In this document: piece by piece, positions 52,753 through 61,871 of the stretch | Position numbering within the stretch: the stretch's first letter is position 1 | Layout of the letters: the number at the start of each line of letters is the position of its first letter | Assembly (NCBI RefSeq): GCF_002813635.1 | Contig: NZ_CP016382.1 | Span: 248,001 to 312,000, forward strand | DNA length: 64,000 nucleotides | Source: Spiribacter roseus | GTDB taxonomy: Bacteria > Pseudomonadota > Gammaproteobacteria > Nitrococcales > Nitrococcaceae | Reading direction: 5' to 3' | The notes under the pieces: generated by a model | Seen by the model: only the letters and a program-made list of their open reading frames with translations | Databases searched by the model: none | What the model was told of the DNA's origin: nothing | Program-made: the position numbers and the translations under genes

Positions 52753-53298
52753 TTACATCATCCCGGTCTGAAGCTTGGCCGCCTCGGACATCATCTCGAA
52801 GCTCCACGGCGGGTCGAAAACGATCTCCACGCTGACGTCTTCGATGGTGGGGATCTGCTTGACCTTCTCGCGCACGTCATAGGCCAGGATGTCGCCCATC
52901 CCACAGCCCGGTGCCGTGAGCGTCATATCGATTTCCACCGACCGCGTGCCATTGTAACGCAGGCTGACGTCGCAGCGGTACACCAGCCCCAGCTCAACCA
53001 CGTTGATGGGGATTTCCGGGTCGAAGCAGCGCCGCATCTGATCCCAGACCAGCTGTTCGACCTCCTCGGGCGTGGCGTTCTCGGGCAGCTCGGGCGCCGG
53101 CTCGGGATCCTTGCCGATGGCATCGGCATCCTTGCCATCCACCCGGAACAGGTTGCCCTGGATGTAGACCGTGTAGCTGCCGCCCAGGGCCTGGGTGATC
53201 ATGCCCTCCGCCCCCTGGGGGATGATGCCGGTATCGCCCGCCGGAATCAGGGCCGCCTCGCAGTCGCGCTCGAAAATCACCGGCTCGTTACTCTGCAT
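52753..53298 (-). CDS. sufT: Fe-S cluster assembly protein SufT-like (DUF59)
   Basis: Putative Fe-S cluster maturation factor of the MIP18 family. 181 residues: an N-terminal extension ERDCEAALIPAGD..., QALGGSYTVYIQGNLFRVDG, then the DUF59 domain with DPEIPINVVELGLVYRCDV and the cysteine motif MTLTAPGCGMGDILA near residue 136. The double ATG (53301/53298) follows GGGAGACG; spacing favours 53298. Close to the [4Fe-4S] regulator gene fnr, which fits an Fe-S role. Divergent from the aminotransferase. Confidence 0.88.
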   Translation of the reverse strand: MQSNEPVIFERDCEAALIPAGDTGIIPQGAEGMITQALGGSYTVYIQGNLFRVDGKDADAIGKDPEPAPELPENATPEEVEQLVWDQMRRCFDPEIPINVVELGLVYRCDVSLRYNGTRSVEIDMTLTAPGCGMGDILAYDVREKVKQIPTIEDVSVEIVFDPPWSFEMMSEAAKLQTGMM

Positions 53299-53432
53299 CA
53301 TCGTCTCCCGGATTGATTGCCCGTCGTGGGAAATTAGGATACCACTGCGCGATCCGCTGTCCGACCCGGGGAGAAATCGTTTTTCAGTTCGCGTATCGTG
53401 AACCATGAATCAACAAGCCAGGAGGCTGTGTC

Positions 53433-54734
53433 ATGAATGATAATGTCCACCATCTCTCCCCGCTGCTTCGCCAGTCCAGCGACATTCTGGTCGAGAGCGC
53501 GCAAGGGATGTACGTCTATTCCGAGGATGGCGGCAAGTACATGGACTTTGCGTCGGGCATCGGTGTGCTCAGCACCGGTCACTGCCACCCGCGGGTGGTC
53601 GAGGCGGCGAAGGATCAGATCGATCGGGTCGTGCACGCCCAGTACGCGATCATGAAGCATCAGCCGATCCTGGATCTCTCGGATCGCATCGTCGAGCTGA
53701 TGCCTGACGCCATCGACAGCGTGTTCTTCTCCAATGCCGGGACCGAAGCGGTGGAGGCGTCGATCCGACTGGCCCGCCAGGCCACCGGCAAGCCCAACAT
53801 CATCGCCTTCCGCGGCTGCTTCCATGGCCGCACCATGGGGTCGCTGGCCACCACCAGTTCCAGTGCCGCCGTGCGTCAGGGCGTACAGCCGCTGATGGGC
53901 GGGGTCGTGACGGCGCCGTTCCCGGACACGAACTGGTACAACATGAGCGAGGACGAGGCGGCGGATTTCGCGCTGCGCGAGCTCGACTACATCCTCCAGG
54001 TGCAGAGCGTGCCCATGGAGACCGCCGCCATGCTGATCGAGCCCATCCAGGGTGAGGCGGGCTACATCCCCGGCAACACCCGGTTCATGCAGGGCCTGCA
54101 GGAACGCTGCAACAAGCACGGCATCCTCCTGATCATGGACGAGGTCCAGTCGGGCAATGGCCGTACCGGCCTGATGTGGGGCTACGAGCACTTCGGGGTC
54201 GAGCCTGACGTGGTCGTCTCGGCCAAGGGGGTCGCCAGCGGCTTTCAGCTGTCGTTCATGGCCGCCCCGGCGGAGCTCATGAGCCGGGCCCTGCCGGGCT
54301 CGCAGGGTGGCACCTACGGCGGCAACGCCGTGGCCTGCGCCGCCGGACTGGCCACGCTCGACGTGATCCGCGATGAAAAGCTGGTCGAGAATGCGGCGGA
54401 CCGCGGTGCGCAGCTGCGGGCACGCCTGGAAGACGTGCAGTCGCGGCATCCGGAGATCGGCAACATCACCGGCCGCGGGCTGATGATCGGCACGCATCTC
54501 GTCGATGCCCACGGCAAACCGGATGGTGACCGCGGCGCGAGGATGCTCAAGGCCTGCGAGCACCGCGGCCTGCTGATGATCCGCTGTGGCCCGTGGGGTG
54601 GCAACGTGGTGCGCTGGATCCCGCCGCTGATCGTCTCCGCCGAGGAGATCGACTGGGCAGTGGATCAGTTCGAGGCGGCACTGGTGGAGACCGGCGGCGG
54701 CGAGCAGCCGGCGGCGATCCGCAACACCGGCTAG
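53433..54734 (+). CDS. Class III aminotransferase, GabT-like
   Basis: PLP-dependent omega-aminotransferase; 4-aminobutyrate, beta-alanine or diamine substrates are likely. 433 residues. Landmarks: FASGIGVLSTGHCHPRVVEA, FFSNAGTEAVEASIRLAR, AMLIEPIQGEAGYI, IMDEVQSGNGRTG with Asp236, and the PLP lysine Lys265 in VSAKGVASGF. The ATG has AGGAGG 7 bases upstream. The gene is followed by a strong terminator, then an MFS carrier and a GabD-type dehydrogenase, together suggesting amine-to-acid degradation. Acetylornithine aminotransferase is the alternative. Confidence 0.88.
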   Translation: MNDNVHHLSPLLRQSSDILVESAQGMYVYSEDGGKYMDFASGIGVLSTGHCHPRVVEAAKDQIDRVVHAQYAIMKHQPILDLSDRIVELMPDAIDSVFFSNAGTEAVEASIRLARQATGKPNIIAFRGCFHGRTMGSLATTSSSAAVRQGVQPLMGGVVTAPFPDTNWYNMSEDEAADFALRELDYILQVQSVPMETAAMLIEPIQGEAGYIPGNTRFMQGLQERCNKHGILLIMDEVQSGNGRTGLMWGYEHFGVEPDVVVSAKGVASGFQLSFMAAPAELMSRALPGSQGGTYGGNAVACAAGLATLDVIRDEKLVENAADRGAQLRARLEDVQSRHPEIGNITGRGLMIGTHLVDAHGKPDGDRGARMLKACEHRGLLMIRCGPWGGNVVRWIPPLIVSAEEIDWAVDQFEAALVETGGGEQPAAIRNTG

Positions 54735-54767
54735 ACACCTCCGGGCTGATTCTGGCCCACGAACCCA

Positions 54768-54797
54768 GGCCCGGGCTTTTGCCCGGGCCTTTTTATT
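54768..54797 (+). terminator. Strong intrinsic terminator after the aminotransferase
   Basis: GGCCCGGGC (54768-54776), loop TTTT, GCCCGGGCC (54781-54789), then TTTTTATT. A 9-bp all-GC stem with a T tract, 33 bases after the stop codon. It separates the aminotransferase from the MFS gene, which starts 13 bases later at 54810. Confidence 0.93.
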
Positions 54798-54809
54798 GGG
54801 AGTCTGCGC

Positions 54810-56078
54810 ATGATTTCGGCCGTTCGGGGGCTTGGAGCCCACCGATACCTGCTGTTGTTCGGCTTTTTAATGGTTTTCCTCTCGGGGCAGGGTCAGACGT
54901 TTCTGATCTCGCTCTACGGCGGTGAACTGCGCGCGACCTTCGATCTCAGCAATGCCGAGTTTGGCGGGCTCTACTCGCTCGCTACCCTCATGAGCGGGCT
55001 TCTGGTGATCAGTGTTGGCCGGGGGGTCGACCGGTTGCCGCTGCCGGTGTTTACCGCTGGGGTCATCCTGGGGGCAGCCGCGGGCGGTCTGCTGCTTGCG
55101 CTGGCGCCGATGGCCTGGCTGCTGGTGCCGGCTTTTCTGCTGCTCCGCCTATGCGGGCAGGGGCTGATGGTGCATGTCGCCCAGACGACGGTGGGCCGCC
55201 GTATCGAGACGGGCCGGGGCACGGCGATCAGTATGGTGACGGTTGGTTTCCCGACCGCTGAAGCAGTGATGCCCATGGTGGTGGTGGCGCTCATCGCTGC
55301 CTTCGGCTGGCGCGGGAGCTGGCTGCTGCTGGCGTTGTTTCTCGTCATCGTTGCCTTGCCCCTCGCGCTCACGCTGCTCCGGATGGAGAGGCGTTCGATC
55401 CAGTCGTCCCGCGATCGGGGATCCGCGGATGCGCTGGCCGGTGAGGAGGAGTCCTTCGGGGCGGCGCCAGGGCGGCGGGACTGGACTCGGGCGGAGGTCC
55501 TGCGCGATAGCCGCTTCTATCGTATTCTGCCCGCGCTGCTGGCACCGCCTATCCTGATCACGGCGTTGTTTTTCCATCAGGTACCGATCGCCGAGGCCAA
55601 GGGGTGGAGCCTGGAGCTGGTTTCAACGGCGTTTACGGCATTCGCCAGTACGCACGTACTCTCCCTGCTGCTGAGTGGCCCGTTGGTCGACCGAATCGGT
55701 GCACAGCGCTTGCTTGGTTTTTATCTATTGCCGCTGCTTTTTGCCCTGGCGGTGGTGGGGTTCGTCCCCGGTGGCTGGGCGGCACCGCTGTATCTGGGGC
55801 TCGCCGGGTTGTGCATCGGCACGGCCGGGACGTTGATGGGCGCCCTGTGGCCGGAGCTCTATGGCCTCCGGCATCTGGGCGGGATCCGCGCAATGGCGCA
55901 CGGGGCGATAGTGCTTGGCACCGCCGCTGGCCCCGTGCTGATCGGTTTTCTACTGGATATCGGTATGAACGTTCCAACCCTTGCGCTGATCATGATGGCC
56001 TATCTATCCATCGCGATCCTGCTGGTGCGGCCGGTGGCTGTGGCCGCTAACCCACCGGCACGGTCTGTACTTCGGTGA
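54810..56078 (+). CDS. MFS transporter
   Basis: Twelve-span major facilitator carrier. 422 residues: N-terminal six spans (about 13-185), a charged central loop (ERRSIQSSRDRGS to APGRRDWTRAEVLRDS, residues 192-230), and C-terminal six spans. The MFS A-loop appears as GRGVDRLPLP near residue 71, and RIGAQRLLG in the second half. RBS GGGAG 8 bases before the ATG. It lies between the aminotransferase and a GabD-like dehydrogenase, so it may import the amine; substrate not predictable. The gene overlaps the dehydrogenase 3' end by 32 bases in the opposite direction. Confidence 0.88.
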   Translation: MISAVRGLGAHRYLLLFGFLMVFLSGQGQTFLISLYGGELRATFDLSNAEFGGLYSLATLMSGLLVISVGRGVDRLPLPVFTAGVILGAAAGGLLLALAPMAWLLVPAFLLLRLCGQGLMVHVAQTTVGRRIETGRGTAISMVTVGFPTAEAVMPMVVVALIAAFGWRGSWLLLALFLVIVALPLALTLLRMERRSIQSSRDRGSADALAGEEESFGAAPGRRDWTRAEVLRDSRFYRILPALLAPPILITALFFHQVPIAEAKGWSLELVSTAFTAFASTHVLSLLLSGPLVDRIGAQRLLGFYLLPLLFALAVVGFVPGGWAAPLYLGLAGLCIGTAGTLMGALWPELYGLRHLGGIRAMAHGAIVLGTAAGPVLIGFLLDIGMNVPTLALIMMAYLSIAILLVRPVAVAANPPARSVLR

Positions 56079-57486
56079 ACTCGAACAGGCCCTCGAGCCC
56101 GCCCTCACGGCCAAAGCCGGACTGCTTCATACCGCCGAACGGGGCCTCGGGGGTCGGGCCACTGCCGGTGTTGAGGGCGGCATGGCCGAAGCGCAGCCGG
56201 GCGATGACCTGATGGCCCCGCGCCTGATCGGCGGTGAACACATAGGCGGCCAGGCCGAAGTCGGTGTCGTTGGCCATGGCCACGGCCTGGTCCTCGTCAT
56301 CGAAGCTGATCAGCGGGACCAGCGGGCCGAAGGTCTCTTCGCGGTAGCAGGCCGCGTCGCTGGGCACATCCAACAACACCGTCGGCGGATAGAATGTGCC
56401 GGGCAGGCCGCTGGCATCGCCCTGGAAGATCTGCCGGGCACCGCGGTCGAGGGCGTCGCTGACATGCCGCTCGACCTTGGCGACGGCGTTTTCATCAATC
56501 AGCGGGCCCAGTTTGGTGCCGGCCGCCATGCCGTCGCCCACGGTCAGGGCCTTGACGCGCACGGCAAGCTTTTCGGCGAACGCCGCGGCGACGTCACGCT
56601 GGACGAAGATCCGGTTGGCGCAGACACAGGTCTGCCCGCCCCCCCGAAACTTGTTGCCGATCAACTGATCCGCGGCGTGATCCAGATCGGCATCGGCGAA
56701 GACGATGTAGGGGGCATTGCCACCGAGCTCCAGGGTGAGTCGCTTGATCCCCGGCGCTGACTGCTCGATCAGCGTGCGCCCCACCTCGGTGGAACCGGTG
56801 AAGCTGATCACCCGCACCGAGGGGGTATCGAACAGCGCATCGGTGATCGGCCCGGCCGAGCCGAGCACCAGATTGGCCTTGCCCGCCGGCAGTCCGACCT
56901 CGCGGTCGAGCAGCGTGAACAGCGCGATCATGGTCAGCGGCGTCTTCGACGAGGGCTTGACCACGCTCGCGCAGTCGGCGGCGATCGCCGAGGAGAGCTT
57001 TTTCGCGATCATGCCGATGGGGAAGTTCCACGGGGTGATCAGCCCCACCACGCCGGCCGGGCGGTAGTGGATATGCCATTCGCAGTCGCGCGGCCGCTCG
57101 TCCAGGGTGTGTGGGGCGAGTGCGTCGATGTGGGTCGCGGCATAGCGGAAGAACCCGGCGGCGTAGTCGGCTTCGCCCTGCGCTTCGGCCAGCGGCTTGC
57201 CATGCTCGAGGCAGAGGATGCGACCGATCTCCTCGCGATGCCGCGACAGCGCATCGGCGATGGCATTCAGCCACTCGCGGCGCTGCTCGAGCGTCGCGGG
57301 CCGCTCGAGGGCCTGCTCGGCGGCGGCCGTCGCGCGTCGGGTTTCATCGGCGCCCATCGCCGCCACTGCCGCCAGCGGGGCATTATCGACGGGATTGGTC
57401 ACGGTCAGGGTATGGCCCTTGTCCGCCATCAGCCATTCGTTATTGATGTAACCGCCCAGCGACGGGAGAAGGGGAGAGTCGATCAT
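56047..57486 (-). CDS. gabD: Succinate-semialdehyde dehydrogenase (GabD-like)
   Basis: Oxidises succinate semialdehyde (or malonate-type semialdehydes) to the acid with NAD(P)+. 479 residues. Catalytic Cys287 in GQTCVCANRIF, the exact GabD-type Cys-x-Cys, and Glu253 in LELGGNAP. NAD-site SFTGSTEVG and GFFRYAA match the GabD/SSADH branch. Start ATG at 57486. The next minus-strand gene (2-hydroxyacid dehydrogenase, 57520) ends 33 bases upstream, so the two may be co-transcribed. With the class III aminotransferase it could complete a GABA-shunt style route. Confidence 0.9.
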   Translation of the reverse strand: MIDSPLLPSLGGYINNEWLMADKGHTLTVTNPVDNAPLAAVAAMGADETRRATAAAEQALERPATLEQRREWLNAIADALSRHREEIGRILCLEHGKPLAEAQGEADYAAGFFRYAATHIDALAPHTLDERPRDCEWHIHYRPAGVVGLITPWNFPIGMIAKKLSSAIAADCASVVKPSSKTPLTMIALFTLLDREVGLPAGKANLVLGSAGPITDALFDTPSVRVISFTGSTEVGRTLIEQSAPGIKRLTLELGGNAPYIVFADADLDHAADQLIGNKFRGGGQTCVCANRIFVQRDVAAAFAEKLAVRVKALTVGDGMAAGTKLGPLIDENAVAKVERHVSDALDRGARQIFQGDASGLPGTFYPPTVLLDVPSDAACYREETFGPLVPLISFDDEDQAVAMANDTDFGLAAYVFTADQARGHQVIARLRFGHAALNTGSGPTPEAPFGGMKQSGFGREGGLEGLFEFTEVQTVPVG

Positions 57487-57519
57487 CAGCTGCCTCGCTT
57501 GTGGGTTCGTGCGTTGTGA

Positions 57520-58500
57520 TCAGGACGAAGCGGCAAAACCCTGGGCCTTGTCCACGGGGTTGTTGAGGGCCTCACCGCGCTGCCAGCGCCGGAAGTTGTC
57601 GATGAACTGCTCGGACAGGGCGGTCTTCCAGCCAATGAAATCGCCGGCCATATGCGCCGAGAGGTGCACATTGGGTAGATCCCAGAGGGGATGATCGGCG
57701 GGCAGCGGCTCGTGCTCGAACACATCCAGCGCCGCGCCGTCGATGGCGCCGTCCTCAAGGGCCGCCACCAGGGCGTCGGTCTGCACGATCGGCCCGCGGC
57801 CGATATTGATCAGCCGGGCATGTTCGGCCATGGCCTTGAACTCGGCGGCGCCGAACAGTCCGCGGGTGGCCTCGGTGAGCGGTGCGGCGATGACCACGAA
57901 GTCATAGTCGGGCAACAGCGAGAGCAGATCGGCCTGGGCATAGATCGCCCCGAAGTCATCATCCCCGCCGCGCGCGCGGCGCCCCACGCCATCGCACTCG
58001 ATGCCGATGGCGCTACAGGTGCGCGCGATGCGCCGGCCGATGGCGCCACTGCCCACCACCAGCAGGCGCTGCCCGGCCACCGGCTCGGTCTCGCGGTGCC
58101 GCCACTCGTGGGCCTGCTGGAGCTGCCAGTTACCGGCAAAGTCCTTGCAGAAGGCGATGATCTGGCCCAGTACGTATTCGGCGATGCACTGATCGAAAAT
58201 GCCCCGGGCGTTGGTGACCGGGATGTCGCTGTCGCGCACCGCGGGGATCATAAGTGCGTCGACGCCGGCGCTGGTGGCGTGGATCCATTCCAGCGAATCC
58301 GCCGCCGGCCAGGCCTCGGCCAGCGCGTCGGTGCGAAAGTCGGTCACGCAGAGCACGCTCGCGCCGGGCAGCGCGGCCTCGAGACCGGCGGTGTCTTCGG
58401 CCACCCGCAGATCGGCGTCATCCTGCAGGGTCTCCATGCCCTGGGGAAGCCCTTCGCCGGGGGCGGTCAGAACAACGATTCGTGGCGGCGCGCCGGCCAT
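57520..58500 (-). CDS. D-isomer-specific 2-hydroxyacid dehydrogenase (GhrA-like)
   Basis: NAD(P)H-linked reductase for glyoxylate, hydroxypyruvate or another 2-keto acid. 326 residues: LLVVGSGAIGRRIARTC nucleotide loop near residue 151, catalytic arginine in LINIGRGPIVQTDALV near residue 236, glutamate in DVFEHEPLP near residue 265, and histidine in HLSAHMAG near residue 285. The ATG at 58500 has AAGGGG 6 bases upstream. Divergent from the class I aminotransferase, so glyoxylate or hydroxypyruvate metabolism is a plausible shared theme. Confidence 0.88.
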   Translation of the reverse strand: MAGAPPRIVVLTAPGEGLPQGMETLQDDADLRVAEDTAGLEAALPGASVLCVTDFRTDALAEAWPAADSLEWIHATSAGVDALMIPAVRDSDIPVTNARGIFDQCIAEYVLGQIIAFCKDFAGNWQLQQAHEWRHRETEPVAGQRLLVVGSGAIGRRIARTCSAIGIECDGVGRRARGGDDDFGAIYAQADLLSLLPDYDFVVIAAPLTEATRGLFGAAEFKAMAEHARLINIGRGPIVQTDALVAALEDGAIDGAALDVFEHEPLPADHPLWDLPNVHLSAHMAGDFIGWKTALSEQFIDNFRRWQRGEALNNPVDKAQGFAASS

Positions 58501-58542
58501 GTGAAACCCCTTTTCAACGCCTGATGCTGCAGTGACGGTATA

Positions 58543-58557
58543 CACCCGCCATGGGTG
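58543..58557. promoter_or_regulatory. Inverted repeat in the divergent hydroxyacid dehydrogenase/aminotransferase region
   Basis: CACCC-GCCAT-GGGTG at 58543-58557, within the 170-base region 58501-58670. A plus-strand promoter candidate lies further in: TTGACC (58592-58597), 17-base spacer, TAGCTT (58615-58620). A minus-strand TTGACC, at the complement of 58558-58563, sits just beyond the repeat, but no well-spaced -10 was found. Confidence 0.35.
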
Positions 58558-58670
58558 GGTCAACTGGCCTGCAGAGCGCGTCGCGAGGGGCTTGACCGAC
58601 TTCCCGCCGAGGTCTAGCTTCGCCGTGTTGGGCACTGTTTTTCCACACCGCAGCAAAAGAGGATTGGGCC

Positions 58671-59876
58671 ATGGTGAATCCGGTCGAGATGGAGCAGGGC
58701 GACCAGGCCGAGGCGCCGCTTTTCAGTCCGTCTCTGCAGGCGATTCCAATGCCGGGTATCCGGCGGATGATCAACACCGCTGCGGGCATGGAGGATGTGA
58801 TCCATCTGTCCATCGGCCAGCCCGACTTCCCGACGCCCCCGCACATCGTCGAGGCGCATATCGATGCCCTGCGCGAGGGGTATACGGGCTACACCATGGA
58901 TGCCGGTCTGCCGGAGCTGCTGAGCGAGCTGGCGCGTTACTACTCGAAGCGCTATGACCGCGAGCTGACCGAGGACAATTTCCTGGTGACCACCGGCGCC
59001 ACCGAGGCCATGTATCTGGCGCTGACGGCCACCGCGGCGCCCGGTCGGCAGTTCATCGTCACCGACCCGACCTTTCTGCTCTACGCCCCGCTGATCCGTA
59101 TGAACGGCGGCGAGGTCAAGGTCATCCCGACGCGGCCCGAGCATGGTCACCAGGTCGACCCGCAGGAGGTGATCGACGCCATCGGCATGCGCACCTTCGC
59201 GATCGTGCTCAACTCGCCGAGTAACCCCAGCGGGGCGGTCTACCCGCGCGAGACCATCGAGGCCATTGTCCAGGAGGCGGCCTACCGCGGCGTCTATGTG
59301 TTCGCCGACGAGGTCTATGACCATATCCTGTTGGATGAGGGGATGGAGTTTCCCAGTGTGATCAACTGCGCGTCGGATCTCGATCACGTGATGTCGGTCT
59401 CGAGCTTCTCCAAGACCTTCAGCATGGCCGGCATGCGGATCGGCTGGATGATCTCCAGCCAGGGCGCCATCAAAAAGCTGCGGCGCTATCACATGTTCAC
59501 CACCACCGTGGCCAGCACGCCGGCGCAGTGGGCCGGGGTGGCCGCGCTCAAGGGCGACATGGCCTGCGTCGACGACATGAACGCCGAGTACCGCCGGCGC
59601 CGCGACCGGGTGGTGGAGCTGGTCAGTGAGACACCGCACCTGACCGGCTACGTCCCCCAGGGGGCGTTCTACATCTTCCCGTCGCTGCCGCCACGCACCG
59701 ATGCCACGGATCTGGCCCTGCGCATGCTCGAGGAGACCGGCGTGTGCGTGATCCCCGGCGATGCCTTTGGTGATACCTGCAGCAACGCCGTGCGGATCAG
59801 CTTTTCCAACTCGATGGAGAACATCGAGGAAGCGTTCGCCCGCATGCAGCCGTGGCTGGCCCGACAGAACTTCTGA
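58671..59876 (+). CDS. Class I/II pyridoxal-phosphate aminotransferase
   Basis: Aspartate-aminotransferase fold. 401 residues: IHLSIGQPDFPTPPHIVEA, VTTGATEAMYLAL, NSPSNPSGAVY, DEVYDHILLDE, the PLP lysine in SSFSKTFSMAGMRIGW near residue 246 (FSKTF), and the ARG substrate site VRISFSN. The specificity (aspartate, alanine or aromatic) cannot be read. ATG 58671 has AGAGGATTG upstream. Its stop abuts the nitrilase-GNAT stop (TGATCA), an exact tail-to-tail junction. Confidence 0.88.
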   Translation: MVNPVEMEQGDQAEAPLFSPSLQAIPMPGIRRMINTAAGMEDVIHLSIGQPDFPTPPHIVEAHIDALREGYTGYTMDAGLPELLSELARYYSKRYDRELTEDNFLVTTGATEAMYLALTATAAPGRQFIVTDPTFLLYAPLIRMNGGEVKVIPTRPEHGHQVDPQEVIDAIGMRTFAIVLNSPSNPSGAVYPRETIEAIVQEAAYRGVYVFADEVYDHILLDEGMEFPSVINCASDLDHVMSVSSFSKTFSMAGMRIGWMISSQGAIKKLRRYHMFTTTVASTPAQWAGVAALKGDMACVDDMNAEYRRRRDRVVELVSETPHLTGYVPQGAFYIFPSLPPRTDATDLALRMLEETGVCVIPGDAFGDTCSNAVRISFSNSMENIEEAFARMQPWLARQNF

Positions 59877-61421
59877 TCAGTCGTCGAGCCACTGCACGCG
59901 GTAGAGGTCCAGACGCCGGTCGCGGGCGTTCTGGACCGAGCCCTCGGCCCGGAGCTGGGTGAGCTTGTCCATATCGAGGTCCACCACCAGGGTCATTTCG
60001 GTGTTGGGCGTCGATTCGCTGACGATGCCGTCGTGGGGGAAGGCGAAGTCCGAGGGTGAGAACACCGCGGCCTGGGAGTACTGGATCTCGATGTTCTCCA
60101 CCCGCGGCAGGTTGCCGACACTGCCGGTGATGGCCACATAGCACTCGTTTTCGATGGCGCGCGCCTGGGCACAGCGGCGCACCCGCAGGTAGGCGTTCTT
60201 GGTGTCGGTCCAGAACGGCACGAACAGGATCTCCATGCCCTGGTCGGCCAGCAGGCGGCAGGCCTCGGGGAACTCGACGTCGTAGCAGACCAGGATACCG
60301 ATGCGACCGACGTCGGTGTCGAAGGCCTTCAGCGCATCGCCGCCCTGTACACCCCAGTAGAAACGCTCGTCCGGGGTGGCATGCAGCTTGAAATGGGTGT
60401 CCATGGTGCCATCGCGGCGGCACAGATAGGCGACGTTGTAGAGGGCGTTGTCCTCGTACACCGGCATCGAGCCGGCAATGATGTTGATGTTGTAGGACAC
60501 CGCCATGCGGCTCATGGCATCGGCGATCTCGGTGGTGTACTGGGCGAGCCCGCGCATCGCCTCAGCCGGGTCTTCCTGGTTGAACTGCGCGAGCAGCGGG
60601 GCGTTGAACAGCTCCGGAAAGAGGATGAAGTCGCAGTTGTAACCGGCCATGGCGTCGACGAAGAACTCGATGTTCGACATCAGGTCCTCGAAGTTGGTCA
60701 CCCGGCGCATCTGCCACTGGACCGTACCCACCCGCACGGTGGACTTGCGCCCGCCGATCAGCGAGGTGCGCTCGTTTTCATAGAAAATGTTGTCCCACTG
60801 CAGCAGCGTGGCGAACGCGCCCGAGTCCTGATCCTCGGGCAGATAGGCGGTGATCACCCGACGCACATGGAAGTCGTTGGCGAACTGGAACGACAGGATG
60901 GGATCGTAGAGTTCGCGTCGCCGGACCCGGTCGATGTACTCCTCGGGTTTCATGGCCTCGGCGTGTTCGCGATAGCCGGGCATGCGTCCGCCGGCGACGA
61001 TGGCGCGCAGGTTGAGGCTGCGGCACAGCTCCTTGCGCGCATCATAAAGCCGCCGGCCCAGGCGGATGCCGCGGTATTCGGGGTCGACGAAAATATCGAC
61101 GCCATAGAGCACATCGCCGTTGGGATCGTGATTGGTCAGGTAGCCGTTGCCGATGATGTCGTCGTATTTGTGGCGGTCGCCATAGCGGTCGTAATCGACG
61201 ATCATGGAGATGGCGCCGGCCACCACACGGCCGTTATCCTCGATACAGATCTGGCCTTCGGCGAAGCGGCTGATCTGCGCGGAGAACTGCTTGCGCGTCC
61301 AGGCGCCGCCCAGGTCGGGGTAGACGGCGTCCATGATGTGCTTGATGTCGGGATAATCCGACGGCCGCAGATGACGCAGCCGCAGGTGGTGTTCTTCGGT
61401 GGTCGTATCCTGTTCACTCAT
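59877..61421 (-). CDS. GNAT acetyltransferase-nitrilase fusion
   Basis: 514 residues. The N-terminal half (about 12-200) is a GNAT domain: LRLRHLRPSDYPDIKHIM, GVDIFVDPEYRGIRLGRRLYDAR is its acetyl-CoA loop. The C-terminal half (about 226-514) is a carbon-nitrogen hydrolase with the catalytic triad Glu270 (LFPELFN), Lys345 (HFKLHATPDE) and Cys379 (LVCYDVEFPE). Nitrilase substrates range from nitriles to amides and N-carbamoyl or N-acyl amines; the partner GNAT may acylate an amine. Tail-to-tail with a class I aminotransferase, no shared promoter. Such fusions occur in other bacteria but without an established role to my knowledge. Confidence 0.88.
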   Translation of the reverse strand: MSEQDTTTEEHHLRLRHLRPSDYPDIKHIMDAVYPDLGGAWTRKQFSAQISRFAEGQICIEDNGRVVAGAISMIVDYDRYGDRHKYDDIIGNGYLTNHDPNGDVLYGVDIFVDPEYRGIRLGRRLYDARKELCRSLNLRAIVAGGRMPGYREHAEAMKPEEYIDRVRRRELYDPILSFQFANDFHVRRVITAYLPEDQDSGAFATLLQWDNIFYENERTSLIGGRKSTVRVGTVQWQMRRVTNFEDLMSNIEFFVDAMAGYNCDFILFPELFNAPLLAQFNQEDPAEAMRGLAQYTTEIADAMSRMAVSYNINIIAGSMPVYEDNALYNVAYLCRRDGTMDTHFKLHATPDERFYWGVQGGDALKAFDTDVGRIGILVCYDVEFPEACRLLADQGMEILFVPFWTDTKNAYLRVRRCAQARAIENECYVAITGSVGNLPRVENIEIQYSQAAVFSPSDFAFPHDGIVSESTPNTEMTLVVDLDMDKLTQLRAEGSVQNARDRRLDLYRVQWLDD

Positions 61422-61464
61422 GCGCCAAGGATATCATTGCCCATCACGGAAAAAGGAGTGCGCG

Positions 61465-61860
61465 ATGACTGACGAGCTTTCCCACGAACAGCGGCAGGCC
61501 CTTCGCGAGGCCCTTGAAAACGAGCAGGCGGCGCTGCGCGAGGAGATCCGCGCGGAGGTGCTGGCCGCCGACCTGCATCGCTCCGAGGAGGTGGCGGATC
61601 GCGTGCGCGATGCCGGCGACGAGTCGCTGGTGGATCTGCTCGCGGACATCGAGTATGCCGATATCGATCGTCACATCGCCGCGCTGCGAGCCAATGAGGC
61701 GGCCCTGCGGGCCTGGCATGAGGGGGGTTACGGGCGCTGTGTCGATTGCGGCGAGCCCATCCCCTTCGAGCGGCTGCAGGCCCTGCCGTCGGCGGCACGC
61801 TGCATTGACTGTGAGACCCGCCGCGAGCAGCAGGCAGGAGGCCGGCCGCCACGTCTCTAG
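61465..61860 (+). CDS. DksA/TraR-family zinc finger protein
   Basis: 131 residues. Coiled-coil N-terminal part (about 5-80, Glu/Ala/Arg-rich) and C-terminal zinc finger CVDCGEPIPFERLQALPSAA-type with CIDC (C-x2-C-x17-C-x2-C) near residue 93. The DxxDxA tip of DksA is not clearly kept, so ppGpp-linked RNA polymerase binding is uncertain; the family also includes YbiI-like proteins. ATG 61465 has AAAAGGAG 8 bases upstream. Confidence 0.85.
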   Translation: MTDELSHEQRQALREALENEQAALREEIRAEVLAADLHRSEEVADRVRDAGDESLVDLLADIEYADIDRHIAALRANEAALRAWHEGGYGRCVDCGEPIPFERLQALPSAARCIDCETRREQQAGGRPPRL

Positions 61861-61871
61861 CGCGGTGTCTG

